Assembly: GCF_032452875.1 (NCBI RefSeq)
Contig: NC_083880.1
Location: forward strand, 58,540,829 to 58,604,828
Direction: 5' to 3'
DNA from: Bos javanicus
Lineage: Eukaryota > Chordata > Mammalia > Artiodactyla > Bovidae
DNA: 64,000 nucleotides
How positions within the stretch are numbered: position 1 is the first letter of the stretch; each line of letters begins with the position of its first letter. A model generated the notes under the pieces. The model saw only the letters and a program-made list of their open reading frames with translations, did no database searches and was not told the origin of the DNA. Shown piece after piece: positions 11,830 to 23,229 of the stretch. A program made the position numbers and the translations under genes.

Positions 11830-12275
11830 TTCACACTGGGAGATGTGAGCTTTGAAAGCCGAGTTTAAGGATGTGCGCGTGGCTCAGACGCCCCAAGAGC
11901 CTGCAGCTTGAGAGACGAGATTGAAAAAAGTCTCGTGTCGGAGTCTCAAATCTGGGAGGCCTGGCCTTTTTTTTTTTTTTCTTTTTCTTGGGGAAGCTGG
12001 AATTTCAAGACTGCTTTGGTGCGCGGCTTTATTTAGGACGCGAATCGCTGCTCATTTGTCAGGCAAAACAGATGTGGCTGGGAGACAACATCTATTTTCA
12101 TAATTCGAAACAAATCTGGTGGGCCGCCTTTCTTTTCAGTGGGGCCTGCTCAGCCAGAGAGCCCAGCTCCCCAGCAGAATTGAACAGAAATATTTATAGC
12201 TCGTCAATTGAACTTTTCTTCCTCCAGAAGTTGGTTTCTCCTGGCGACTGGCAACACTGACTCTTGTAGGCAGTG
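11830..12275. promoter_or_regulatory. candidate conserved non-coding element
   Basis: Non-repetitive block with scattered CpGs and AT-rich factor-like words ('ctattttcataattcg', 'aaatatttatagctcg'). It contains a T run at about 11968-11981. It is called on sequence texture alone, since conservation cannot be measured here. Confidence 0.28.
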
Positions 12276-14040
12276 GGTACTTTGTAAGGAATTTTTTTTT
12301 TTTAATGCAGGATGGGGGGATGCCAGCGTGGCACAGCAGCTGTACTTCACCCCATCATTGGGTCTTCTCAGAGTGGGCTGTTTGCTAAGGAACCCCATTT
12401 TGCTGTTGCTGTTTGCAGCTCTTTGTCAGAAGGGGCAGTTGGAGGCTGGTCTTGGGGGACCCATCTGGGCAAGCAACTGGCATTAATATGAAGACCTTGG
12501 ATCTGGACCTCGTACCAGTGGGGAGTTCGTGCTTAGGTTTGTAAGGAAACATGGGTGTCCGTTCCCCATTCTATGGATGCGAACACTGAGGCTCAGAGAG
12601 AAGCAGCTTGCCCAAGGTCAGGTGGTAAATTGATGGTGGAGCTGGTCCCCTGGCTCTGGGGCTGGTTCCAGAAATGACCCAGATTGTTCAGACTCTACTC
12701 AAGCATTCATTCCCAACTTCAGCCTTCCACATACCATTACTCCCAGCCAAACATAGCCTGGTGCCTGTGTCCATGCGGCTTGTGGAGGGAGGTGGGGGGC
12801 AACCCCAGTGTCTGGGGCACTGAACACTGTGCGTTCATCCATCAGATGGTTGAGCTCCTACTGTGTGTGCCCCTGAGGCAGCTATAGATGGACAGTGGTG
12901 ACTGAAAAGCGTCTGTGCCAATGCTCAACGGAGCTCAGGCTCTAGTGGGAGAGCAGAAAGTAGTTATTTCAGTGGTAATGCCAGGAAGGAACTAAAACAG
13001 GGTCACATGACCATGCCAGAGGTTGTGCTGGACGGGAGTTGAAAGGCCTCTCAGAGAGGCTGACATGTGTGCTGGGACTTGAAGGGTGGACCCAGCCAGC
13101 AATGGAAAGACGTGGAGCAGAGAATCTCAGGGAAAGGGTGATGGTGAGGGCATGGGGATCTTCTGGCTGTGAAACCTGGATCAGGGAGGAATCAGGGTTT
13201 AGTCCTTGCTCTGTAAAACAAGGATTGACTAAAAGGTAGGGAAGTTTCTGATTCACCTGGGAAAGCCACAAATGATGCCGTTCTATAGGATGAAGAAGAA
13301 AAGAAGAAGAAAAAAAAAACTTATGTTCACCTGCAAATTGTAGAGTCTAGAATTAGAGGCTCAGGGCAGCTTGCCCACTGCCCCTTACTGCCCTGGCAGG
13401 AAGGAGACCCATGCCAGGGTCAGGGTGCCCTTTGGGTCTCAGGTAGGCAGCAGGTTTGGAGGGCATAGTAGATCCCAGTGAGGCAGCGTTTCTTGTAACC
13501 ACCAGAAGTTGGAACCAGCGTCTCTTGTGTGTCCTGCCAGGGGCAGACATCACTAATCGATCATGGCACACTTTGTTGTAGGCCTGGACACAGCCTCACC
13601 CCATTGGTGGTAGAACCTGGGATGGATGAGTAGGAACTCAAGGCTCAGGAAGACTGGCCAGGAAGATGGCCATGCCGAGTTCCCCAGCCATCAGGGGCCC
13701 CTGCTTTACATCTGAAGGCTATACCCCAGGCCACCCGGGGCATTGCAGCGCTCTGTCAAGACTGAGTGAAGACACTGGGTTTCTTAGAGGCACCGGGGCT
13801 TACAGTCTCTCTGTGTTTGGGTAAAAGGGCTCTCAGATAGTGACTGCTGTTTGTGTAAAAGGCAGAAGCCAGACGTTGTCAGAAACCCTGGTTTTCCTAC
13901 GGGTTGACATCTCATCTAGAGATCCTTTTTATCACTGATACAGGCCCCACATATAGTTGGTTCATTCTCCATCCTCCAGAGAAGAGCCTGGAAACAACAC
14001 GGGCTGCTTTCTCTCATGCTCACTCATGTACTCTTTCACA
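12276..14040. other. intronic DNA with old repeat remnants
   Basis: MIR-like wording occurs at 12573-12640 ('gaggctcagagagaagcagc', 'gcccaaggtcaggtgg') and about 12845-12920. An old repeat-like stretch at 13030-13140 resembles 'gaggctgacatgtgtgctgg'. A purine-rich GAA/A tract lies at 13288-13320. No gene is seen. Confidence 0.5.
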
Positions 14041-14190
14041 GGGCTTCCCAGGTGGCTCAGTGGTAAAGAATCTGCCTGCCAGTGCAGGTGATGTGGGTTC
14101 GATCCCTGGAGGAGAACATGGCAACCCGCTCCAGTATTCTTGCCTGGAGAACCCCATGGGATCACAAAGAGTCGGCCACACCTGAGCACA
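14041..14190 (+). repeat. Bov-tA SINE, internally shortened
   Basis: The tRNA-like head ('gggcttcccaggtggctcag') and B-box ('ggttcgatccctgg') are intact. The body is shortened: after 'gagaaccccatggg' it jumps to 'atcacaaagagtcgg'. Confidence 0.92.
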
Positions 14191-14814
14191 CATGCATCTT
14201 TTACAAGCGTTTATGAAGCACCTACTGTGTGCCTAGGACAAGAGGGAGTTGCTCCATCTCTAACCCTCAGAAACGTATAATCCAGGTGTTCATTGAGCAA
14301 GGGCTTTTCCATCATTTGTCTATTTTCACATCACATTTACAGACTGAGCTGTTGTTAGTCCTTAAACCAGCCACGTGTAACTCGCGTCCTTGCCACTGTC
14401 TTCATGCTGAGCCTAAACGAGGACTCTTGTGCTGCCTGACTGCTGTTTAGGGAGCAGGTTTTATGTACCAGGCACTGTGACTCCAGAGTCTCTGGACCTC
14501 GGCACTAGCAGCATTGGGCAGGATAATCCCTCTGAGGGGCTGTCCTGTGTGCTTTGGGGTACTCAGCAGCATCCCTGGCTCCTTCCCCCCCGTGATGCTA
14601 TCAGTACCCCTTCCAGGTGGGAAGACCAGAGTGTCTGCAGGCATCGTCAGAGGTCCCTTGGTGGCAGAATCATCCCCAGTGAGAACCACTGCCTTTACCC
14701 TCAGAGCCTGCCCTCAAGGTAGTGTGTGATTGTGGGCAGGCTGGCGGTCTCTGCATCTGTCCAGGTAGGTGATGACAGAGGACATGTGGCTGCTTGGGAG
14801 CCTTGATTGGCAGA

Positions 14815-14950
14815 TGGACAGACAGATAGATGATAGATGAATAATAGAGATAGATGATAGATGACTGAAAGGCATAGACATGATAGATGAATGATAGATA
14901 CGTATAGATAATTAATTGATAGGTAGGTAGATAGGTGAATGATAGATAGC
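14815..14950 (+). repeat. imperfect GATA/GATG tetranucleotide microsatellite
   Basis: About 135 bases of degenerate gata/gatg/tagg units ('gatagatgatagatgaat' and variants). The units drift strongly, which suggests an old array. Confidence 0.9.
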
Positions 14951-16299
14951 TTGCACTTAAAGCTTATAGCACAGCCCAGCCAAGTCATAGAAGCTAAAAT
15001 GCTCCCCACTGGTGTGTCTGATGGGCAGAAGTCATGCCTACCATTTATTCATCACACCAGGCTTCCTTGGGGCTTTCAGTGAGTATGAGGCAGGCTCATG
15101 GAAAGACAGGCAAGATCATGTCCCTTATTCTCTGGAGTGGTGCATCGTGCTGACCCCAGCCAGGTATGCCAGTGTGGGCAGCTGATATCTAAGGGACTGG
15201 TAAGCCTATGCTGGCCCCACCCCCAGCTTTGCCCAGGTAGCTATGTGACTCTGAGTAACCCTCCTCCCTCTGTGGTCTGTCGTTTCTGTGTCTGACCATA
15301 TTGGGGGTTTCCAAGCTGCTGCCTCCCCCAGAGGCCCAGCATCTCGTAGGTTTGTTTTCAGCCAGCCTCATTCATGACCCCCATCGCTGCAAGGTTCTCT
15401 GAACCACTTAGGTGTCCACCCCTTCCTCTCCCTGTCATCATAATTAGTTTAAATATTGGGTACTCAGACCCATGGACTATAGCCTGCCAGAATTCTCTGT
15501 CCATGGAAATTTCCAGGTGAGAATACTGGAGTGTTCTAGCTTTTCCAGAACTACCACAGGGCTGGACTGAACCCCAGGTGAAGAGGGACCAGCGCTCATG
15601 ACAGGTCAACTCCAGATCCAGTCCAAGTTTCCAGAGAAGACAGGTGAACAGTATTTGAGAGGACACTCAGGTGTCTCCCAAGATGCCCTGGTCTGTTGTT
15701 CACAGACCCCTGTAGTTCCTGACTGCTCTGTGCCTGAGGTGGTGACTGGCAGCAGAGCTTGCAGGTACTTCGTCCTTGGCAACACATTGACACTTAGCGG
15801 TGCTTCTTTACTTTGGGGACATGTGACACTTTGACCTGCAGAATTGGGGTCCTGGGTTGTATTGGGGATGTGGTGATACTTTGGGGGAACTCCAGCTGCT
15901 CTCCCTCCCTTTGGGAAAGAAGTAGGAGGTGCTTTGCTCTTTGCTGGGGGGAAGACAGGGCTTAGAGGTTACTTAAAATCTTCTTTCTTCGTTTCTAAAT
16001 TTTAAATGGCATGTTTAGAATTTAATCTTCAAACCTGGGAGCCAGACCTGCAAGTTGAAAGATGACAGCCGAGAGATGGTTTCGTTTGGCTGGCTGCAAC
16101 AGCCAGATGGCAGATGCTGTGAGCGGGAGACGGAGGGAGGCTGGCGGGGTAGGGGGAGCGGCTTCTGTTTCGGCTCCTAACCCCCCATCCACAAGTAAAC
16201 CACTCGCCCAGCACCAGGCCTGGGCTGTGCACACCCCAGGGGTGGCTTGAAGTAGCTGGTGTTGCCCTCTACCGGACGGGGCCCCAATACGGCCTCACT
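14951..16299. other. intronic DNA, mostly unique
   Basis: It holds the short SINE fragment at 15466-15534. A unique, possibly conserved stretch at about 16015-16150 contains 'ggctggctgcaacagccag'. No gene is seen. Confidence 0.45.
15466..15534 (-). repeat. Bov-A SINE fragment
   Basis: Short piece, truncated at both ends: 'ccatggactatagcctgcca' followed by 'ctctgtccatgg' and 'ggtgagaatactggagtg'. Confidence 0.8.
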
Positions 16300-16990
16300 T
16301 TTCTTTTTAAACTTTTTGAGATAACTGTAGATTCGCATGCAGTTGTGAGTAATGATACAGGGAGAACTCTTACGTGTATCGTCCGGCTTCTCCCGGTGCT
16401 GACGTCTTCCATAGTGATAGTTCAGTATCCCAACCAGGAATTGACATGCACTGACCTTGTTCCAGTTCCCCCCGTGTACATTCATTCATCCGAGTGAGTG
16501 AGCATGTGTGTGCGTGCATTTGTGGATGCCTGTGTGCATGCTCAGTTCTATGCAATTTTATCAGATGAACCACTGGCAACCAGTAATCTGTTCATCTCTA
16601 TAATTTTTTCATTTTGAGACTGTTATATAAATGGAATCATACCGTATGTAACCTTTTGAGATGGGTTTTTTTCCCACTTGGCATGACTCTAAAGATCTAC
16701 CCAGGTCATTCGATGTATCAATAGTTCATTCCTTTCTGTTGTTTCTGTGCCACGGAGATACCCAGGGTAAGTTTGACCATTCACCTGCCCAGGAGCATCT
16801 GGGCTGCTTCCAGGTTGGGGCTGAGACAAATAAAGACCCCATGAACATTCACGCACAGGTTTTTGTGTGAACATAAGTTTCCGTTTCTCTGGGCTAAAAG
16901 CCCGGGAGCGTAATTGCTGGGTCATATGGTAGTTGCAGATTTCGTTTTCTGAAAAGACCTTCCACGTTTCATCAACACCCATCTATCCCC
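16300..16990 (-). mobile_element. old L1 LINE, 3' portion
   Basis: Reads as the reverse complement of an L1 3' region: 'tataaatggaatcatac', 'ggctgcttccaggttgg', 'aataaagaccccatgaacat' and 'gcgtaattgctgggtcatat' occur in the usual order. It is well diverged, has no open frame, and carries a TG-rich insertion near 16500. Confidence 0.75.
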
Positions 16991-17306
16991 TGGCCTCTGG
17001 GAGAGAGATGTGAGTCCTGGAGAGTGGACCTTGGACGTGAATTCCTTCCTCCTTCAATTATTAATTGAAGGCAGCATATTGTGCCAAGCATGGTGTTGCC
17101 CTCCAGGGATTCAGTGAGAACGAGATAAACAAGGGTCTTTGCGTGGAGCTTTCCTGCTGCTGAGGTGAGATCAGCAGTCAGCAGGCAGGCACGTCAATAA
17201 AGACAGTTACTCTTATCAGGCGCTGTCCTACACACTGGGCACTCTGCAGCTGCATTACTGTCCTCGAGCAGACCAGGGAGGGACTGTCCTTTGCCCCTAG
17301 AGCCAT

Positions 17307-17567
17307 GGTGCATGTGTGTGTGCCCAGTCATATCTGACTCTGCAGTCCCATGGACAGGGAAGTGTGGCGGGCTACAGTCCATGGGGTTGCAGAGTTGGAT
17401 GGACTGTAGCCCGCCACACTCCCCTGTCCATGGGATTCTCCAGGCAAGAATACTGGGGTGGGTTTCCATTCCCTTCTTCAGGGGATCCTCCTGACCCAGG
17501 GGTCTAACCCACGTCTCCTGCATTGGCAGGCAGATTTTTTACCACTGAGCCACCTGGGAAGCCCTGT
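17307..17567 (-). repeat. Bov-tA SINE with internal inverted segment
   Basis: A reverse-oriented Bov-tA whose Bov-A part contains an inverted piece. Arms at 17347-17382 and 17399-17434 are reverse complements over 36 bases with one mismatch, separated by 16 bases. The distal part continues normally through 'caggcaagaatactgggg' to the reversed head 'gagccacctgggaagccc'. Confidence 0.92.
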
Positions 17568-17711
17568 GGGAAAGAGCAGACAATCCAGGCTCCTAACATA
17601 CACTGCATTGCCCCTCGTGGCCAAGACTGGCCATCGGGAGATACAGAGTGAGGTGAGAGGTGAGTATGTTTGGGGTGGGGCCACTGGGAGGCCTCTCTGA
17701 GGTGCTAGTGT

Positions 17712-17822
17712 TGTTGTTGTTCAGTCGCTAAGTCATGTCTGACTCTTTGTGACCCCATGGATTGTAGCACACCAGACTTCCCTGTCCTTCACCATCTCCT
17801 GGAGTTTGCTCAAAATGTCAGA
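17712..17822 (-). repeat. Bov-A2/BovB-tail SINE fragment
   Basis: 'gttgttgttcagtcgctaag' and 'catgtctgactctttgtgac' followed by 'ctggagtttgctc' mark the reversed 3' end of this SINE/LINE family. A short forward Bov-A piece follows at about 17838-17900 ('ggagaagggagtggc', 'gagaaccccatgaac'). Confidence 0.85.
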
Positions 17823-17934
17823 ATTTGCTGACAAAACATGGTCCACTGGAGAAGGGAGTGGCTAACTGCTTCAGTATGCTTGCCTTGAGAACCCCATGAA
17901 CACTGGCTCAGGTAGTCCTCAGTCATCCTGGCAG

Positions 17935-18040
17935 GTGACGCTGTTACTGATCCGTGCTTTACGATAGGGAAGCAGAGCAGGGGGCCAAGGTCACACACAC
18001 AGGAGGTGGGACGTCTGGACTCAAGTCTGAAACCAGGCCG
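17935..18040 (+). repeat. MIR SINE remnant
   Basis: The 3' MIR wording survives: 'ggccaaggtcacacacacag' and 'ggacgtctggactcaag'. It is a low-identity, old mammalian repeat. Confidence 0.5.
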
Positions 18041-19739
18041 CTTGCCTCCCACTGCCCTGCTGGTCCACATCTCAGTCCTACCTTGAGCCTCTGCGTCCCT
18101 CAGAGAACCTTGTTCTTCCCATTGTTTGGGATTTCTCTGCTGCTGGAAGATGTTCAAGAGGAAATGATACAAGGGCTGGAGTAGCCTCACCCGTGGGGTG
18201 GAGACCATGGAGCGGCAAACCGCTTTTGGGGAGGCGTCTGGCGTCTGGGAGGCTTGTCACTGCCCTCTGGGGATTTGCTTCGTTCATCATCCAAAAAGGA
18301 AAGAGGAAGGGATTCATGAGCACCACAGGGAAAGACTGGACAGATTTAGACACCAGACAATCTTAAACACACACAGAAACACACGTGCACACATGCACCC
18401 ACAGAAGACCCTCAGAAAGACAGAGAGCTCAAAGAGAAGGACATATGGACACAGGAAGTCAACAGTGGGAAACAGATGCACAGACACCCTCAGACAAACC
18501 CTGACCTGTGGGCCCTTGGAGAGAGGCAGAGACAGACGCTAATACTTCCACCTGCTGGAGTGTGGGGGGCGGGGTTCTGCAGGGGTGCAGTCACCCCCGC
18601 AACCTGAGCTCCTCTCAGCCAGGGGGTCCATGCAGTGGCCAACTGTCAGTATATCCCTCCTTGGTTCCTAGAGCCCCCACCCAACCCCCCAAGCCTATAA
18701 ATAAACTCTCCCCCTGGGTCCGGACGCTCCCTTGGACCTCCATCCCACGTCCAGGCGATGAGCCATCCTACCTCCCTGGCCAGCATGTGGTGCGTGTGTC
18801 ACTTTGTGGTCCAGTCTGGCCCCTGGTGGATCGGCCTTTGCCGGCTGCTGCTCTTGCTACGAGACCAGAGGAAGTGAGCCAGAGTGAGGGACCACTTCAG
18901 CTGGGGCTGCCGGGAGGTGGTGGTTTGTGCTGCGGCTTTGTGTTGAGTTTCTGGTCCAGAGGACAGCAGTTAGGATACCAGGCCCCACGAAGAGATCTGT
19001 GTGAATTCCAAATCTCAGGTTCCCTGTCCGTGTGACAAGAGTGCCACAGGACTAAGCCCCCCAACCCTGGAGCTGCTGGGAAAGGTCCGTGAGATGACAG
19101 CTCAGACCTGGGAAGCCCTGGGAGCTGGGGCCATGCCTGTTGTAGGTGTGTTGTTAGAATGAATGGCCTTGGGAGAGTCCAGACCATCAGTTATCTGTAC
19201 CAGAAATAAATTTAGCCAGGTTTCTGGCAGCACAGGTCTGAACCCTTTTGCTGTGGAGAGCAGGATTTATTTATCACCCTGGGAAACCTCAGCTCTCAGG
19301 GTCTGGGCCCAGCACATAGCAGATGCTTGGTGAATGCGCTCCTAGAATGATCGTGTGGGACAGCAGAGTTCCTGAGGTTGGAAGTAGACCACAGAAAAGA
19401 ACATCCCTCGTGGAAAATAAGATCACAGAGGCCCTGGGCGTCATGCATGGGCTTGTGGGCAGGCTGCTGCTATCCCCACAGGTACATTTGTGTCTCCACA
19501 GACCCACCCCCCACCCCCCAGCCATCTGCCCCCCACGCAGGGCAGGTTTGCCACTTCCACAGCTTGCAGCCAGCCAGTCTCCCTACATCAGTTCCTACTA
19601 TTAGTTAGTGAGCTCATGTCTAAGCTCAGGGTGCCAGTGAGGGCTCTTCCTCAGGCATACATGGCTGCCTTCTTGCTATGTCCTCAGATGGGCTTTCCTT
19701 GGCATGTGTGCAGAGAAAGTGAGCTCTGTGGTCTCTCTT
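18041..19739. other. intronic DNA, no gene seen
   Basis: A CA/AG-rich simple stretch lies at about 18355-18545 ('cacacacagaaacacacg'). The rest is unique GC-rich sequence. Open frames here lack any domain signature. Confidence 0.5.
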
Positions 19740-19978
19740 CCTTTTTTTTTTTTCTGTTGGCCACATTCTGCAACTTGCAGGATCTTAGTTCCCCAGTGCA
19801 GTTCACAGTTCAGTCACTCAGTCATGTCTGACTCTTTGCAACCCCATGGACTGCAGTATACCAGGCCTCCTTGTTCATCACTAATTCCCGGAGCTTGCTC
19901 AAACTTGGGGATTAAACCCAGGCCCCAGCAGTGAAAGCTCCGAGTCCTAACCGCTGAAGTACCAGTGAATTCCCTTTG
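19740..19978 (-). repeat. CHR-type SINE split by a Bov-A2 fragment
   Basis: The cetartiodactyl tRNA-derived SINE reads 'caacttgcaggatcttag' and 'ttccccag' on the left, then resumes with 'ggggattaaacccaggcccc' and 'ccgagtcctaaccgctg' on the right. Between them (about 19803-19904) sits a reversed Bov-A2 piece with 'cagtcatgtctgactctttg'. Confidence 0.85.
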
Positions 19979-21289
19979 ATGTCTCTTTTCATAAGGACAC
20001 TAATCCTATAGGACCAGGGCTCCACCCTTGTGACCCCAGTTATCCTTAATCACTTACTTGGAGGCCCCATCTCCAAATACAGCCACATTTGGAAGTTATG
20101 GCTTGAATGTATTATATGGGATTGGGTGGGGAGACAGATTCAGTGCGTAATACAAGGTATCCTTCTGCTCCAAGCAGAGGATTTGGGAAGGCAGGTGAGA
20201 ACTGCCACTCCTTGTTGGCTGATCTTAGCACCAGCCCCCCACTGTAGGTCTACATCTCGAGCCCCTGCACTGCTCTGGATGTTCCAGGCTTCTGGCTGCT
20301 TGCCTGACTGTGTGTTGACCAATGCAAGTTTCTTTGCTGCCTGAGCACCAGGATAGGCCAGATACCAGAGAGAGACCAGTAAAGGGGATAGCCTCCTTCC
20401 TTGGAGCTGGGAGTCCCACATGGTGATGGCCAGGGTTCGGCACTGTAATAGTATGTAAAAGTTGCTCTGGAGTAACCATAGCTGGGCTTTGAGGGTTGAA
20501 GAGGAGTCCTTCAAAGACTGGGCAGAAAGGCTCCTGCTTGCCAGTCTCATGCTGGCTGTGGGGAGGCTGCAGGGCAAGGAGACCTCATGCTGATGGGCAG
20601 ATGGACAGTGACAGTAAGACGCAGACCAAGGGATGGCTAAGTCATGACATGCATTTTCCTGGAAGTCATAGCAGATAAGCTGGGTGCTGTTTACAAAAGA
20701 AGCCTCCAGTTACATGGGAGAGCTTACAACTGCCAGAGAAAGCCAGAGAAGGAAGTGGCCGCAGGGGCAGTTGGACCTGGGATCAGAAGCTGGATTAGGA
20801 GGAATAGGAGGCGAGAAGGTGTCCCGGGCAGGTGGATCAGCCTGGGCAAAGGCCCTGCCAGAGGGAAGCAGAGGTTCTGCTCAGAGGGCAGCTGAGATGC
20901 TGCCGGGCCGAGAGGACCGTGCAGGCTGTCAGGAGGCAATTGTCGTGAAAAGTGGGAGGCCCGGGTCCCAGGAGAGTCATGCAAGTCCTTGTGGATAACA
21001 GCTGATGCTTATGGGCTACTTGACATGTACTGGGCACTTGATAAGGAATTTAGCCACGTCCTTAGGTCACACGTCTGGCCACGGGTGGATCTGGGGTTTG
21101 GGCCCAGGCAGCCAGCTCCAGGGCTTCTGCTCACCCTGCTCCTGGTGTTTGCCGAATCCGATTCCGTTCCAGAGAGCCCAGGGGTGCAGGAGAACCCATT
21201 CTGCCCTCGCAGTTTCTCCGGCCTCTCCTGCCATGTGACCTTGACCATCATTGCATCTCCTGCCTCTGCCCTGGATGAGACCTAGAATA
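19979..21289. other. intronic DNA, no gene seen
   Basis: Unique sequence with an old repeat-like phrase near 20830-20870 ('gggcaaaggccctgcca'). No coding signal. Confidence 0.45.
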
Positions 21290-21600
21290 GCTGGGCTGTT
21301 CGTGGTCCTAATGGAAACGGGCACCCCCAGCTGGCGCTGAGACCCATCCTGACCAAACCGGTCCCGCCGACCCCGAAGGCCCCCAGCACGCGGCCGCCGT
21401 TTTGATGGAGGAGCTATTGAGAAGTGGCTCAATCCCGGCCGCATTGTGGGCCAATTCAGAGCGGAGCTCTTTGTCAGAGAGGCTTGGAGACCAAGCCCCC
21501 TTCGCATCCCCTCTCCTGGCGCTGCCCCCAAGCCCCTCTGAGCTCATGTTGGGAAACACCAGGCTCTTGAAAATCAGTAATTGAGAGAAACACTGCTGGT
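21290..21600. promoter_or_regulatory. CpG-rich candidate non-coding element
   Basis: About 300 bases with a dozen or more CpGs against CpG-poor flanks, including 'gcacgcggccgccgttttga' and 'cccggccgcattgtgggcc'. No repeat family and no reading frame with protein features is seen. Candidate enhancer or minor promoter of PMEPA1. Confidence 0.33.
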
Positions 21601-22198
21601 TTCCAAGGAGCACACGGTGACTCCCGAGTGGCGAGGGCAAGCCAGAGTCACGTTGTCACCATGTTCGGAAACTCACACACACACAAGCGCACGCGCCCCG
21701 GTCTCTTTCGTATGTAAATTAGGATTGGTGAAACTAAAGCTGTCCGTTTGTGTTATAAAAAATGCAACCAACATAGAAATACAAAAAGTATAAAGGATAG
21801 ATGCCTTCTTTCATAGTAGTCATCATGAACAATTTGATTTTTATCCTTGTTTTTGCTATAAAAATGGGTGCATATTATAGATACTGTTCCAGTTTCATTA
21901 TTTCTGCTCGGCAATAATTGCAAAAATAGCCATCCATCCTCAAACCTATATAGGTCAGCTGTTCTCAGCCAGGCATGGTTCTGTGCTCCCCAGGAGACAC
22001 TGGGCAGTGTCGGCAGACGCTTTTGGTTGTCACAACTTGACCGTGATGGTGCTACTGGTTTCTAGTGGGCAGAGGCCAGGGATATTGCTAAACATTCTGC
22101 AGTGCACAGGCCCCACCGCAGAGAATTATCCAGCCCCCAAATCTCAGTAGTACCAAGGCTGGGAAACCCCACTGTAGGATTTACCTGTCTTTTTGTGT

Positions 22199-23000
22199 GC
22201 GCGTAATTTTTATTGGAGTTTAGTTGCTTTACAGTGTTGTTAGTTCCTATTATACAGTAAAGGGAATCAGTTATACCGCTACACATATCCACTCTTTTTT
22301 AGATTTCCTTCCCATGGAGGTCGCCACAGATCACTGAGTAGAGTTCCCTGTGCTAAACCGTAGGTTCTCATTATTTATCTATTTTATGCATAGTGTGTGT
22401 ATGTCCATCCCAGTCTCCCAATTCGTCCCACTCGTCTTCCCACAGTGGTACACATAAGTTTGCTCTCTACAGCTGTGACTGTGTTTCTGCTTTGCCAGTA
22501 CGTTCATCTGTACCATTTTTCTATATTCGACATATAAGTGATACGGGCTTCCCAGGTGGCAGAGTGGCAAAGAATCTACCTGCCAATGCAGGAGACGCAA
22601 GAGACAGGGTTTGATCCTTGGGTTGGGAATATCCCCTGGAGGAAGAAATTGCAATCCACTCCAGTATTCTTGCCTGGAAAATTCCCTGGACAGAGGAGCC
22701 TGGGGTCATACATGATTGAGCATGCATGCATGCATAAATGATATTTCTTTTTCTCTTTCTGACTTACTTTGTATGACAGTCTCTAGTTTCATCCAAGTCT
22801 CTGCAAATGGCACTGTATGTTCCTTTTTGATGGCTGAGTAATATTCCATGGTATGTATGTAGCACGTCTCCTTTATCTATTTCTCTGTCCATGGACATGC
22901 TTCTATGTCCTGGCTGTTGTAAATAGTGCTGCAGTGAACACTGGGGTGCATACATCCTTTTGAATTATGGTTTTCTCTGGATACATGCCCAGGAATGGGA
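22199..23000 (-). mobile_element. L1 LINE 3' portion, split by a SINE
   Basis: Reverse-oriented L1 end with 'ttggagtttagttgctttac', 'ggctgagtaatattccatgg' and 'gctgcagtgaacactggggt'. A forward Bov-tA at 22550-22735 divides it. The element has decayed and no open frame spans it. Confidence 0.85.
22550..22735 (+). repeat. Bov-tA SINE inside L1
   Basis: Full-length copy from 'gggcttcccaggtggcagag' to 'catgattgagcatgcatgca'. Near-matching flanks 'ataagtgat' (left) and 'ataaatgat' (right) look like the target-site duplication. Confidence 0.92.
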
Positions 23001-23229
23001 TTTGGGGGTCACATAATGCCCAGACAGTGAGATACATATATACGAGGGTTAGCGTAGTGGAATTTAGATGGTCTCTGGTTGGTCACCGTCACAAAAAACC
23101 CCGCAGAAGTGTCCTTATACGTGTATGCTCTCAGGTCCTTCTGCGGATTTTTCTGTTGGGTACAATCTTAGAAGTTAAAATTGCAAGCTGGAAAGGTAGC
23201 GTGCCTTTTAGATTTTGATAGGTCCTGCC

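Noticed and set aside
14815..14950. Regularly spaced short repeats that could suggest a CRISPR-like array
   Set aside because: Units are four-base GATA/GATG variants without spacers: a microsatellite in a mammalian intron.
18813..18835. CTCF-like word 'cccctggtggatcgg'
   Set aside because: It departs from the core GGC part of the motif, unlike the perfect match at 58412.
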